A program made the position numbers and the translations under genes. 64,000 nucleotides of DNA, from NCBI GenBank assembly GCA_036380715.1, contig DASVEF010000312.1, positions 89,155-153,154 on the forward strand. The letters are read 5' to 3'. This document shows positions 1-10,512 of the stretch, piece after piece. The stretch is from UBA5704 sp036380715 (GTDB taxonomy: Bacteria > Acidobacteriota > Thermoanaerobaculia > Multivoradales > UBA5704). Each line of letters starts with the position of its first letter. Positions within the stretch are counted from its first letter, which is position 1. The notes under the pieces are model-generated. The model did not search any database, was not told the origin of the DNA, and saw only the letters and a program-made list of their open reading frames with translations.

Positions 1-297
1 CGCCCGGCCGGCGTCGACCGTAACGACGAGGACGGCCCGGTATTCCGTCAGCTCAGCCTGCGTCTGACCAAGGGTTTCCAACTGTTCGGCGACCAGCGGC
101 TGGAGGTCATCGCCGAGGCCTTCAACGTCCTCGACAACACCAACTACGACGTCAATTCCATCGACACCGCCGAATTCCTCTCCGGACCGACGCTGGCCAA
201 TCCGACCCTGCCGTTCCGCGCGAACCCGAACTTCGGCAGGGCGCGGGCGACGCTGCCGGGCCGGGAGATCCAGCTCGGGTTGCGGTGGGTGTTCTAG
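1..297 (+). CDS. TonB-dependent receptor-like outer-membrane protein, C-terminal end (partial)
   Basis: Open in frame 1 from the window edge to a TAG at 295-297, giving the last 98 residues of a larger protein. The text EVIAEAFNVLDNTNY and the terminal GLRWVF (final aromatic residue) are typical of the last strands of beta-barrels of the carboxypeptidase-regulatory-like/TonB-dependent receptor family that is expanded in Acidobacteriota. The C-terminal Phe is the usual signal for the BAM assembly machinery. The plug and most of the barrel lie outside the window, so the substrate cannot be inferred. Confidence 0.7.
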   Translation, partial: RPAGVDRNDEDGPVFRQLSLRLTKGFQLFGDQRLEVIAEAFNVLDNTNYDVNSIDTAEFLSGPTLANPTLPFRANPNFGRARATLPGREIQLGLRWVF

Positions 298-301
298 GCG
301 G

Positions 302-1063
302 ATGAAAGTCGTCATCGTCACCGGCGCCGCCGCCGGAATCGGCAAGGCCACGGCTCAGCGGTTCGCGCGGGACGGCGCGCGGATCGCCGCCTGGGACGTC
401 CGCTCCGAAGACCCGGAGGCGCTGTGCGTCCAAATAGGGGACACCGGCGGAGAAGCTGTCTTCCAGCAGGTCGACGTCACGGATGCCGCCGCCGTGGAGG
501 CGGCGGTGGCGTCCGTAGTTGAGCGCTGGGGGAGGATCGACGTCCTGATCAACAACGCCGGGATCTTGCGCGATGGCCAGCTCGTCAAGTGGAAGGACGG
601 CCGGAAGGTCTCCGAGATGAGCGAGCGGGACTTCGACTCGGTGATCTCGGTCAACCTGCGCGGTGTCTTCCTCTGCACGCGCGCCGTGGCGCCGCACATG
701 ATCGCGGCCGGCGGCGGGGTGATCCTCAACGCGTCGTCGGTCGTCGGCCTCTACGGCAACTTCGGCCAGACCAACTACGCCGCGACCAAGGCCGGAGTCA
801 TCTCCATGACCAAGACCTGGGCGCGCGAGCTCGGGAGGCACAAGATCCGCGTCAACGCCGTGGCTCCCGGGTTCATCGCCACGGAGATGGTCCGCGCCAT
901 GCCCGAGAAGGTGCTGCAAGGGATGGTGGAGCGCACGCCGATCGGGCGGATGGGCGAGCCCGAGGATGTCGCCGAGGCCTATGCCTGGCTCGCCTCGGAC
1001 GCCGCGAGCTTCGTGCACGGCACCGTCCTGTCGGTGGACGGCGGGCTGGTGGTGGGGACCTAG
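302..1063 (+). CDS. FabG-type short-chain dehydrogenase/reductase
   Basis: A 253-residue classical SDR. Visible motifs: TGAAAGIG cofactor loop near residue 8, NNAG near 83, NASS with the catalytic Ser near 142, and YAATK with Tyr/Lys near 156-160. The family reduces 3-oxoacyl-ACP/CoA thioesters with NAD(P)H in the cytosol. An insertion (LVKWKDGRKVSEMSE, residues about 93-110) is known from some FabG-like enzymes outside the core fatty-acid operon. ATG lies 4 nt after the upstream stop; the acyl-CoA ligase starts 15 nt after this stop, so it is the first gene of a four-gene lipid operon. Confidence 0.85.
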   Translation: MKVVIVTGAAAGIGKATAQRFARDGARIAAWDVRSEDPEALCVQIGDTGGEAVFQQVDVTDAAAVEAAVASVVERWGRIDVLINNAGILRDGQLVKWKDGRKVSEMSERDFDSVISVNLRGVFLCTRAVAPHMIAAGGGVILNASSVVGLYGNFGQTNYAATKAGVISMTKTWARELGRHKIRVNAVAPGFIATEMVRAMPEKVLQGMVERTPIGRMGEPEDVAEAYAWLASDAASFVHGTVLSVDGGLVVGT

Positions 1064-1078
1064 GAGGGTGATCTCCGG

Positions 1079-2725
1079 GTGACCTACGGCGACGTCCTCG
1101 GCGAACGGGCGCGGCTCACTCCGGAGCGCGAGGCGCTGGTGTACGTCCCCACCGGCGAGCGCTTCACCTACGCCGGTCTCGACGCGCGCGCCGTGCGCTG
1201 CGCCCGTGTCTGGCGCGAGGTTTTGGGGCTGGAGACGGACGACCGGGTCGCCCTCCTGATGGACAACCGGGTCGAATTCCTCGACGCGTTCTTTTCCGCT
1301 CCCAAGGCCGGGGTGATCGCGGTGCCGCTCGGCACGCGGCTCACCGCGCACGAGCTGGCGGGCATCCTAGCCGACGCCGCGCCGGCCGCCTTCGTCTACG
1401 GCGGCGAGCATACGGAGACGGTGCGGGTGTTGCGCGGGTCCGTTCAGGTGCGGCACTGGGTGGCCCTGGATGAGGACGGCAAAGCCGATCCCGCGGACGC
1501 CTCTCTCGCGGAGCTGGCCGCCGCGATCCCCGATGCGCCGTGGCAGCCGGCCCGCCGCGGCTCCGAAGACCTCCACTGCCTGCTCTACACCTCAGGGACC
1601 ACGGGACGGCCCAAGGGGGTCATGATCCCGCACCGGCAGGTGGTCTGGAACGGCTACAACACGGTGATGGGCTGGCAGCTCCAAGCGGACGACGTGAGCC
1701 CGATCTTCACGCCTCTCTATCACGCGGGCGGGACCGGAGCGTTCCTCGTCCCGGTCTTCACGATCGGCGGCCGGATCGTGCTCCACCGGGGCTTCGACGC
1801 GGCCGAGGTCTGGCGGACGATCGAGGCCGAGCGCTGCACGGTGGTGCTCGGCGTGCCGACCCTCTGGAAGATGCTGATGGAGGCGCCCGAATTCCAGACC
1901 GTGGACCTGTCGCACGTCCGCTGGCTGATCAGCGGCGGCGCGCCCTTGCCGCTCTACCTCATCGAGGCCTACCAGCGGCGCGGCGTCGTCTTCAAGCAGG
2001 GCTACGGCCTGACCGAGGTGGGGGTCAACTGCTTCGCCATGACCGTGGAGGAGTCGGCCGCTCATGCCGGCTCGATCGGCAAGCCGCTGATGTACACCGA
2101 GACGCGGCTGGTCGACGAGGAGGGGAGGGACGTGCCGGTGGGGGAGGTCGGCGAGCTGCTCCTCCGCGGGCCGCACGTCTGCCGCGGCTACTGGAACAAC
2201 CCCGAGGCGACCGCCGCGGCCCTGGACGCCGACGGCTGGTTCCACACCGGCGACCTGGCGCGGCGCGACGAGCAGGGCTTCCACACCATCGCAGGCCGGC
2301 GCAAGGACATGATCATCAGCGGCGGCGTCAACGTCTATCCGGCGGAGATCGAGGGCGAGCTGCTGCTTCTCCCCGGTGTACGCGATGCCGCGGTGGTCGG
2401 CATCCCCCATCCGATCTGGGGCGAGGTCGGCGTGGCCTTCGTGGTGCCGGGCGCGGAGCCCATGTCCGCCGAGAGTCTGATCGAGCTCCTGAGCGCCAGG
2501 CTCGCGAAGTACAAGGTTCCGCGGGAGCTCGTCTTCGTGGACGCGCTGCCGCGCACTCCCTATGGCAAGGTGGTCAAAGGGGAGCTCAAAAAGCTCCTCA
2601 CCCCCCGGCCCCCTCTCCCATCGCCCTCCCCCCTTCCGGGAGAGGGGGAGAAAGGCATGGAGAGTCATGGGCGTTCCCCCTCTCCCGCTCAGCGGGAGAG
2701 GGGGTCAGGGGGTGAGGGTCCTTGA
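1079..2725 (+). CDS. Acyl-CoA synthetase (AMP-binding/ANL superfamily)
   Basis: A 548-residue fatty acyl-CoA ligase: P-loop YTSGTTGRPKGV near residue 170, GYGLTEVG motif in the middle, hinge region GRRKDMIISGG, and the catalytic-Lys region GKVVKGEL near 500. Start is GTG after an AGGAGG-like site (1063-1068). It would activate carboxylic acids with ATP and CoA. Residues from about 507 to the end are a Pro/Ser/Gly-rich tail encoded by an intergenic palindromic repeat, so the ancestral protein probably ended near residue 506. Its stop overlaps the TTG start of the next gene by 4 nt (TTGA). Chain-length specificity cannot be read. Confidence 0.85.
   Translation: MTYGDVLGERARLTPEREALVYVPTGERFTYAGLDARAVRCARVWREVLGLETDDRVALLMDNRVEFLDAFFSAPKAGVIAVPLGTRLTAHELAGILADAAPAAFVYGGEHTETVRVLRGSVQVRHWVALDEDGKADPADASLAELAAAIPDAPWQPARRGSEDLHCLLYTSGTTGRPKGVMIPHRQVVWNGYNTVMGWQLQADDVSPIFTPLYHAGGTGAFLVPVFTIGGRIVLHRGFDAAEVWRTIEAERCTVVLGVPTLWKMLMEAPEFQTVDLSHVRWLISGGAPLPLYLIEAYQRRGVVFKQGYGLTEVGVNCFAMTVEESAAHAGSIGKPLMYTETRLVDEEGRDVPVGEVGELLLRGPHVCRGYWNNPEATAAALDADGWFHTGDLARRDEQGFHTIAGRRKDMIISGGVNVYPAEIEGELLLLPGVRDAAVVGIPHPIWGEVGVAFVVPGAEPMSAESLIELLSARLAKYKVPRELVFVDALPRTPYGKVVKGELKKLLTPRPPLPSPSPLPGEGEKGMESHGRSPSPAQRERGSGGEGP
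2595..2720. repeat. GC-rich palindromic intergenic repeat (family A), two units
   Basis: Two units, each an inverted CCCTCTCCCG...CGGGAGAGGG, bounded by CTCACCCCC and GGGGGTGAGGG. This copy lies inside the 3' end of the acyl-CoA ligase frame and encodes its C-terminal tail. Confidence 0.85.
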
Positions 2726-3510
2726 TCGCGCACCGGATCAACGGCCAGGGTGAGCCCCTTCTGCTGCTCAACGGCGGCATGATGACCATGGCCGGTTGGC
2801 AGCCGATCGCGGAGCCTCTGGAAGCCTCCTTCCAGGTGATCCGCTGCGACTTCCGGGGCCAGCTCCTGTCTCCCGGAGAGCCCGAGCCGAGCCTGGGGGC
2901 TCACGTCCGCGACGTGCTGGAGGTGCTCGATGGACTCGGGATCGAGCGGGTCCACGTGGTCGGGGCCTCCTTCGGCGCCGAGGTCGGGCTGCTGCTCGCG
3001 GCGCTGCACCCCGGGCGCGTGAGGTCGCTGTCCGCGGTCACCGCCGGCGGCAAGGCGACTGACGAGCTGCGGGCCGCGTTCGGCGAGATGCGCAGGGAGT
3101 GCCGGAAAGCGGCCGAGACGCGGGACGGCAGCCCGGTCTTCGACATGAGCATCCCCGGGATGTACACGGAGGCCTATCGGGAGGCCAGACGCGAGGCGCT
3201 GGCGCAGCAGCGCGCGTGGTTCTCCGCGTTCCCGGCGATCTGGTTCCAGGGTCTCGACCGCATCGTCGCCGCGGTGGAGGACTTCGATCTGACGCCCGTG
3301 CTGCCGCGCATCCAGTGCCCAGTCCTGGTGGTGGCGGCCGAGGAGGACAAAACCTTTCCGCTGGAGGAAGGGCGGGCGCTCGCCGCGGCCATCCCCGGCG
3401 CGCGGCTGGAAGTCGTGCCCGCGGTCGGCCACGGCCTCATCCTCGAAAAGTCGGAGCGCCTGACCGAGATCCTCCTCGGGTTCCTCGGCACGCTGCGATC
3501 CACCTCTTGA
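2722..3510 (+). CDS. Alpha/beta hydrolase
   Basis: A 262-residue alpha/beta-hydrolase. Nucleophile elbow GASFG near residue 81 (GxSxG), oxyanion-side LLNGG near residue 16, a late VGHG His near 235, and LVVAAEEDK with a plausible acidic residue near 210. Start is TTG at the edge of the palindromic repeat and overlaps the previous stop (TTGA), implying translational coupling. The family includes thioesterases, C-C hydrolases and lactonases. In this operon a thioesterase or lactone/keto-acid hydrolase role is plausible but is inference only. Confidence 0.75.
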   Translation: MIAHRINGQGEPLLLLNGGMMTMAGWQPIAEPLEASFQVIRCDFRGQLLSPGEPEPSLGAHVRDVLEVLDGLGIERVHVVGASFGAEVGLLLAALHPGRVRSLSAVTAGGKATDELRAAFGEMRRECRKAAETRDGSPVFDMSIPGMYTEAYREARREALAQQRAWFSAFPAIWFQGLDRIVAAVEDFDLTPVLPRIQCPVLVVAAEEDKTFPLEEGRALAAAIPGARLEVVPAVGHGLILEKSERLTEILLGFLGTLRSTS

Positions 3511-3529
3511 TCGAAACGCAGGAGATTTC

Positions 3530-4519
3530 ATGCCTCGCTACGCGTCTCTCGTCTCCACCGGCATCTACCTTCCCGAACGGGAGATTTCGAACGACCTCCT
3601 CCGCGAGCGCTTCCCCGAGCCTGCGGAGCTCATGGATAAATTCGAGGCCTCGACCGGCATCCGGCGCCGCTGGTGGGCGCCCGACGACTGGGCCACCTCG
3701 GACCTCGCGCTGCGGGCGGCACAGCAGGCCCTCGACGCCGCGGGCCGGCGCCCCGAGGACGTGGACCTCATCATCCTGGGCACCGACTCGCCCGACTACC
3801 TGACCCCGGCGACCTCGGTGGTCCTGCAGGGGAAGCTCGGCGCGAAGAACGCCGGCACCTTCGACGTCGGCTGCGCCTGCGCCTCGTTCCCCACCGGCTT
3901 CGCCGCCGGCGCCGGGATGATCGCGGCCAACCCCAGCCTGAAGACCGTACTGGTCGTGGGCGTCTATCTGATGCACCGGCTCGCCGCGCCGGACGATCCC
4001 ACGGTGTTCTTCTACGGCGACGGCGCGGGCGCCGCGGTGCTGGAGCCCTCGGAGGAGCCCGGGTTCCTCAACGCGGCCTTCCAGGCCGACGGCTCCTACG
4101 CCCGCCACTGGGGGATCTACTCGGGAGGCACGGCCGAGCCCGCGAGCGAGGAGTCGGTGAAGGCCGGCCGCACCCGCGTCCGCCTGGTCGAGCGCTACCC
4201 TCCGGAGATCAACCACGAAGGCTGGCCGCGCCTGGTCCGGCGTTTGGCTCACGAAGGGGGATTCGAGGTCGGCGACATCGACTTCCTGATCTTCACCCAG
4301 GTGCGCAAGCCGTCGATCGAGCTGGTCATGGCGGACCTGGGGCTGCCGATGGAGCGCACGCACATGGTGATGGAGGACTGGGGCTACACCGGCTCGGCCT
4401 GCGTTCCCATGGCGCTCCACGACGCGCGGGAGAAAGGGAAGATCCAGGCGGGCGACCTGGTGGTCCTGATCGGCTCCGGGGTCGGGTACAACCAGGCCGG
4501 CGTGGCATTCCGGGCGTGA
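3530..4519 (+). CDS. KAS III (FabH)-like thiolase-fold protein lacking the catalytic His and Asn
   Basis: A 329-residue protein alignable to FabH along its length: GIYLPEREISN at the N-terminus, STGIRRR, the Cys motif DVGCACASF (Cys117) and a GSGVGYNQAG C-terminus. In FabH the Cys-His-Asn triad carries out decarboxylating condensation. Here the HQAN position reads TQVR (Thr256 for His) and the GNTSAASVP position reads GYTGSACVP (Tyr286 for Asn). The acyl-accepting Cys is kept, so acyl transfer without decarboxylative condensation is more likely than FabH chemistry. It is the last gene of the operon, 19 nt after the hydrolase, with a GGAG site before ATG. Confidence 0.8.
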   Translation: MPRYASLVSTGIYLPEREISNDLLRERFPEPAELMDKFEASTGIRRRWWAPDDWATSDLALRAAQQALDAAGRRPEDVDLIILGTDSPDYLTPATSVVLQGKLGAKNAGTFDVGCACASFPTGFAAGAGMIAANPSLKTVLVVGVYLMHRLAAPDDPTVFFYGDGAGAAVLEPSEEPGFLNAAFQADGSYARHWGIYSGGTAEPASEESVKAGRTRVRLVERYPPEINHEGWPRLVRRLAHEGGFEVGDIDFLIFTQVRKPSIELVMADLGLPMERTHMVMEDWGYTGSACVPMALHDAREKGKIQAGDLVVLIGSGVGYNQAGVAFRA

Positions 4520-4572
4520 CCTCACTCTCCCCTGCTGTCAATGAGGCCCCGCTTCTGTAATTGAATGCGGGC

Positions 4573-4600
4573 TGAAATGGATCGGGAATTCGCGTCACTC
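4573..4600 (+). repeat. Upstream direct repeat, copy 1
   Basis: The 28 bp starting TGAAATGGAT and ending GTCACTC, about 22 nt before the first small zinc-finger-like gene, recurs at 4919-4946 before the second with about six mismatches. It probably marks a duplicated promoter or leader. Confidence 0.55.
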
Positions 4601-4622
4601 TTTCTTGAAGGAGGACGCAAAC

Positions 4623-4904
4623 GTGGACCACCCGATCTCGGAGGACAGCCTGAAAAGGTTCGCGGCCGGAAACTCTCCGCGCGAGGAGGCCCGGACGGTC
4701 GTCGCCCACCTGATGAAGGGGTGCCACGAGTGCGCGCGGGTCCTGAAGGAGATCGTACAGCCTGAAGCTCTGGCCTGCTACGACGAAGCTCTCGACAAAT
4801 TTGAGGAGGCGCTGCGCGAATCTGTCGAGGAGCCAGTCCGCAAGGCGTCCTCCTCCCAGCCTTTGACTTCGGGGGATACGAAAGAGATGGTCCTCTGGGT
4901 CTGA
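4623..4904 (+). CDS. Small HxxxGCxxC (zinc-finger-like) protein, copy 1
   Basis: A 93-residue protein with GTG start chosen because GAAGGAGG lies 10 nt upstream; a TTG at 4605 is the alternative. Residues about 14-40 hold AHLMKGCHECARVL, which resembles the zinc-binding module of anti-sigma factors, followed by an acidic helical segment and a Ser/Thr-rich tail. There is no membrane segment, so it is not a membrane-anchored anti-sigma factor. A paralogue follows at 4984 with a similar upstream sequence. Function unknown; the same motif opens the proteins at 17267 and 17751. Confidence 0.6.
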   Translation: MDHPISEDSLKRFAAGNSPREEARTVVAHLMKGCHECARVLKEIVQPEALACYDEALDKFEEALRESVEEPVRKASSSQPLTSGDTKEMVLWV

Positions 4905-4918
4905 TCCGCGGACCGGAG

Positions 4919-4946
4919 TGAAATGGATTGGCGTTTCTGGTCACTC
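4919..4946 (+). repeat. Upstream direct repeat, copy 2
   Basis: Second copy of the 28 bp upstream segment (TGAAATGGATTGGCG...GTCACTC), 37 nt before the GTG of the second small gene. It supports tandem duplication of gene and control region together. Confidence 0.55.
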
Positions 4947-4983
4947 CCAGGTAGAGACGCGTGTAGACACCGGAGGATTGAAC

Positions 4984-5262
4984 GTGGAGCCGAGGAGCCT
5001 GGAACCCGTCCTGAAGCGATCGATGGCGGGGCTCGCCCTGCGCGAGGGGAGCCCCACGATCGTTGCCCATCTCTCGGAAGGATGCCCGACCTGCGCTGAA
5101 GGGTTGCGGTTCTTCCACCGGCCGGGCGCGGCGAGCCCGACCGTCCTGGAGCAGTTCGAGCGGGACTTCGCCATCGGCCTGGCCGGCTCGGGCAGCCCGG
5201 CCCGCGCCCTTCATTCCGCGCTGGCGGAGATCGCGCTCAGGACCGGCAAGCGGGCGGGGTGA
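4984..5262 (+). CDS. Small HxxxGCxxC (zinc-finger-like) protein, copy 2
   Basis: A 92-residue paralogue of the preceding gene: AHLSEGCPTCAEGL in the same relative place, then a short helical C-terminal region. The GTG at 4984 is preferred over a GTG at 4918 because CGGAGG precedes it and the start context matches copy 1. No partner enzyme is adjacent. Role unknown; a small DNA- or protein-binding zinc module is possible. Confidence 0.55.
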   Translation: MEPRSLEPVLKRSMAGLALREGSPTIVAHLSEGCPTCAEGLRFFHRPGAASPTVLEQFERDFAIGLAGSGSPARALHSALAEIALRTGKRAG

Positions 5263-5281
5263 GGATTTCGAGCTAGGCTGC

Positions 5282-5287
5282 TATGAT
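5282..5287 (+). promoter_or_regulatory. -10 box of hicBA, probably leaderless
   Basis: TATGAT ends 6 nt before the hicB ATG at 5294, so a start of transcription 6-7 nt downstream would coincide with the start codon. No ribosome-binding site is visible. Confidence 0.45.
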
Positions 5288-5293
5288 CCCTCT

Positions 5294-5563
5294 ATGCATG
5301 TCGACTTGACAGTCCATATCTGGAAAGAGGGGAACCAGTACGTCGCGCACGCGATGCCCCTCGATGTGATGAGCAGCGGCCCCTCTCAGGAAGCGGCGCG
5401 CGAGGCGCTCGACGAGGCAGTCCGGGCCTTTCTGCTGACGGCTGCGGACGCCGGCACTCTCGAAGAGGTGCTCGAGGAGTGCGGCTATGAGCGGCGGGGT
5501 GATGCCTGGGTGAGCCCGGACTTCGTAGCCCTCGAACGACGCGAGCTTGCCATCGCGGTGTGA
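5294..5563 (+). CDS. hicB: HicB-family antitoxin
   Basis: An 89-residue HicB-like protein: N-terminal beta-hairpin (LTVHIWKEGNQYVAHAMPLDV), helical SGPSQEAAREALDEAVRAFL, then a short C-terminal part. The family has a partial RNase H-like fold that neutralises HicA and often autoregulates the pair. No ribbon-helix-helix or HTH is obvious at the C-terminus. It precedes the toxin by 4 nt; many hic loci have toxin first, so this is the reverse order. Confidence 0.8.
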   Translation: MHVDLTVHIWKEGNQYVAHAMPLDVMSSGPSQEAAREALDEAVRAFLLTAADAGTLEEVLEECGYERRGDAWVSPDFVALERRELAIAV

Positions 5564-5567
5564 TCGC

Positions 5568-5798
5568 GTGCCGCGGCTCACGCCCCTGCCCTGGCGCACT
5601 CTGGAAAAAGTTTTTCTTGCCGTGGGTTTCACGTTTGCCCGGCAGGTAGGCTCGCACCGGACTTACACCAAGCCAGGGACGACCCGGCCTGTGGTGATCC
5701 CGACCTACGATGAAGTGCCGGTGTCGATCATCCGGAACAACCTGAGGACCGCGGGCTTGTCCCGTGAGAAGTTCCTCGAGATCCTCGACAACCTATAA
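5568..5798 (+). CDS. hicA: HicA-family mRNA interferase toxin
   Basis: A 76-residue HicA/YcfA protein. The dsRNA-binding-fold signature GSHRTYTKPG contains the catalytic His (about residue 30), followed by VVIPTYDEVPVSIIRNNLRTAGLSR. The family cleaves mRNA independently of the ribosome unless bound by HicB. GTG 5568 is chosen since it follows the hicB stop by 4 nt and gives the canonical N-terminus; upstream in-frame starts lie inside hicB. Confidence 0.85.
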   Translation: MPRLTPLPWRTLEKVFLAVGFTFARQVGSHRTYTKPGTTRPVVIPTYDEVPVSIIRNNLRTAGLSREKFLEILDNL

Positions 5799-5830
5799 CC
5801 ACCCCCCTCTCCCAGGGCGGGGTGAGGGCC
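5799..5830. repeat. Family A repeat, short copy
   Basis: CCCCCCTCTCCCAGGGCGGGGTGAGGG between the convergent hicA and RND pump genes; it may act as a hairpin between the two 3' ends. Confidence 0.6.
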
Positions 5831-5831
5831 T

Positions 5832-9038
<3,207 letters not shown>

Positions 9039-9051
9039 TACGTCTCCAGGT

Positions 9052-10296
9052 TTACGGCGCCACCCGGATCGGCTGCCCGCCGACCAGGTTGCCCGGCTCC
9101 AGCACCACCGGCTCTCCGGCGGCGATCCCCTCCAGGATCTCCACGCGGTCGCCCGCGCGGCGGCCGGTCTTCACCCGCTTCTCCACGGCGTGGCCGTCCT
9201 CGACGCTCATGACCTTCTCGATGCCCGCGAACGAGATCACCGAGGAGGAGGGCACGAGCACGGCCGGGTCCTCGGACTCGGTGACGATCTCGGCGCGGGC
9301 AAAGGCGCCCGGCCGCAACCGGCCGTCGTGGTTGGGCACCTCCGCCTCGACGAGCAGCGTGCGGTTCTCCTCGCTGATCGACGGGCTGATCCGCGCCACG
9401 CGCCCGGTGTGCTCGCCGGGGTCGCCCTCGACCGTCAGCTTCACCGGCTGTCCGACCCGCACGCCGAAGACGTCGCGCTCGGGGAGCTCCAGGCGCAGGC
9501 GGAGCGGATGCACGCGCACCAGGACCACGACCGGGTCGCCCACCGCGAGGTAGTCGCCCACGCCGGCCCGGCGCTCGCTGATGACGCCGTCGAAGGGAGC
9601 GGTCAGGGTGGAATCGGCGAGCTGCTGGCGGGCGAGGCGCAGCTCCGAGGCCCGTTGCGCGAGCAGGGCCTGGCGGACGTGGGCGGTCTCGACCGCCTCC
9701 TGGTAGCGCGCTTCGGCCACCTGCAGGGCGGCCTCGGCGGCGTCGAAATCGGATTGGGGGATGAGCTGCTCCTGGAAGAGCCGGGCCATGCGGTCGCGCG
9801 TGAGCTTGGCCTGCGTGAGGTTCGCCGCCGCCTGCTTGACCAGCGCCGTCTGCTCGGGCGCAACCCTGCGGACGGGCTCGTTCGGCTCGAGACCCAACTG
9901 GGCCCGCGCCTGCTCCAGCGCGCTCTCCGCCTGCGACACGCGGATCTGGGAATCGGTCGGAATGAGTCGGGCGATCACCTGTCCCCTCCGCACCCGGCTC
10001 CCCAGGTCCACGGCGATCGAGGCGAGCCGCCCGGCCACCTTCATCCCCAGCTCCGCCTCCTCGTCGGCCGCCAGCGCGCCGGAGACCGGCACCGTGCGCG
10101 ACAGCTTCGCCTGCTCGGCCTCGGCCAGGCGCACCTCGCGGGAAGGCAGATCCGGCCTCTTCTCCTCACCCTGTCCCTGACCTCCGCGCTCCCCCCGCCC
10201 TCCCTCGCGCGCCGCGGCCACCGGCTGGTCTCCGCCGCAACCCGCGAGCCCTGCGAGACTCAAACCCATCAATAAAGCCACAGACCACCGTCTCAT
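9052..10296 (-). CDS. RND efflux periplasmic adaptor (membrane fusion) lipoprotein
   Basis: A 414-residue adaptor. ATG at 10296 starts a lipoprotein signal (MRRWSVALLMGLSLAGLAGC, Cys near 20), preferred over upstream in-frame starts. Then barrel-sandwich lipoyl halves (GRLASIAVDLGSRVRRGQVIARL and LTAPFDGVISERRAGVGDYL) flank a long alpha-hairpin, followed by a beta-barrel and a membrane-proximal domain. It bridges the RND permease encoded directly downstream with an outer-membrane factor. Confidence 0.9.
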   Translation of the reverse strand: MRRWSVALLMGLSLAGLAGCGGDQPVAAAREGGRGERGGQGQGEEKRPDLPSREVRLAEAEQAKLSRTVPVSGALAADEEAELGMKVAGRLASIAVDLGSRVRRGQVIARLIPTDSQIRVSQAESALEQARAQLGLEPNEPVRRVAPEQTALVKQAAANLTQAKLTRDRMARLFQEQLIPQSDFDAAEAALQVAEARYQEAVETAHVRQALLAQRASELRLARQQLADSTLTAPFDGVISERRAGVGDYLAVGDPVVVLVRVHPLRLRLELPERDVFGVRVGQPVKLTVEGDPGEHTGRVARISPSISEENRTLLVEAEVPNHDGRLRPGAFARAEIVTESEDPAVLVPSSSVISFAGIEKVMSVEDGHAVEKRVKTGRRAGDRVEILEGIAAGEPVVLEPGNLVGGQPIRVAP

Positions 10297-10390
10297 ATCG
10301 TCTCGTTGTCTCCCGGATGTCCCTCGAAAGAAGAGCGGGAGGGACGTCAACCAAAAGCCGGGACCTCGGCCGTTATATTCCCCTCGTCCG

Positions 10391-10512
10391 CGGAGGAACC
10401 CTCACCCCCGGCCCCTCTCCCGGAGGGAGAGGGGTGAAAGCTCAGAAAACTGCGGTTTCCTATGCATTTTCCCCCTCTCCCGGTGACGGGAGAGGGGCCA
10501 GGGGGTGAGGGC
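10391..10512. repeat. Family A repeat, two units
   Basis: Two inverted CCCTCTCCCGG...GGGAGAGGGG units separated by about 30 bp; the second abuts the gpmA stop codon. Lies between gpmA and the RND adaptor gene. Confidence 0.85.

Noticed and set aside
302..4519. True OleABCD operon
   Set aside because: The SDR is a FabG-type, gene order differs, and the KAS III lacks the His and Asn conserved in OleA.
4623..5262. Anti-sigma factors
   Set aside because: The HxxxGCxxC motif is similar, but neither protein has a membrane helix and no sigma factor gene is adjacent.
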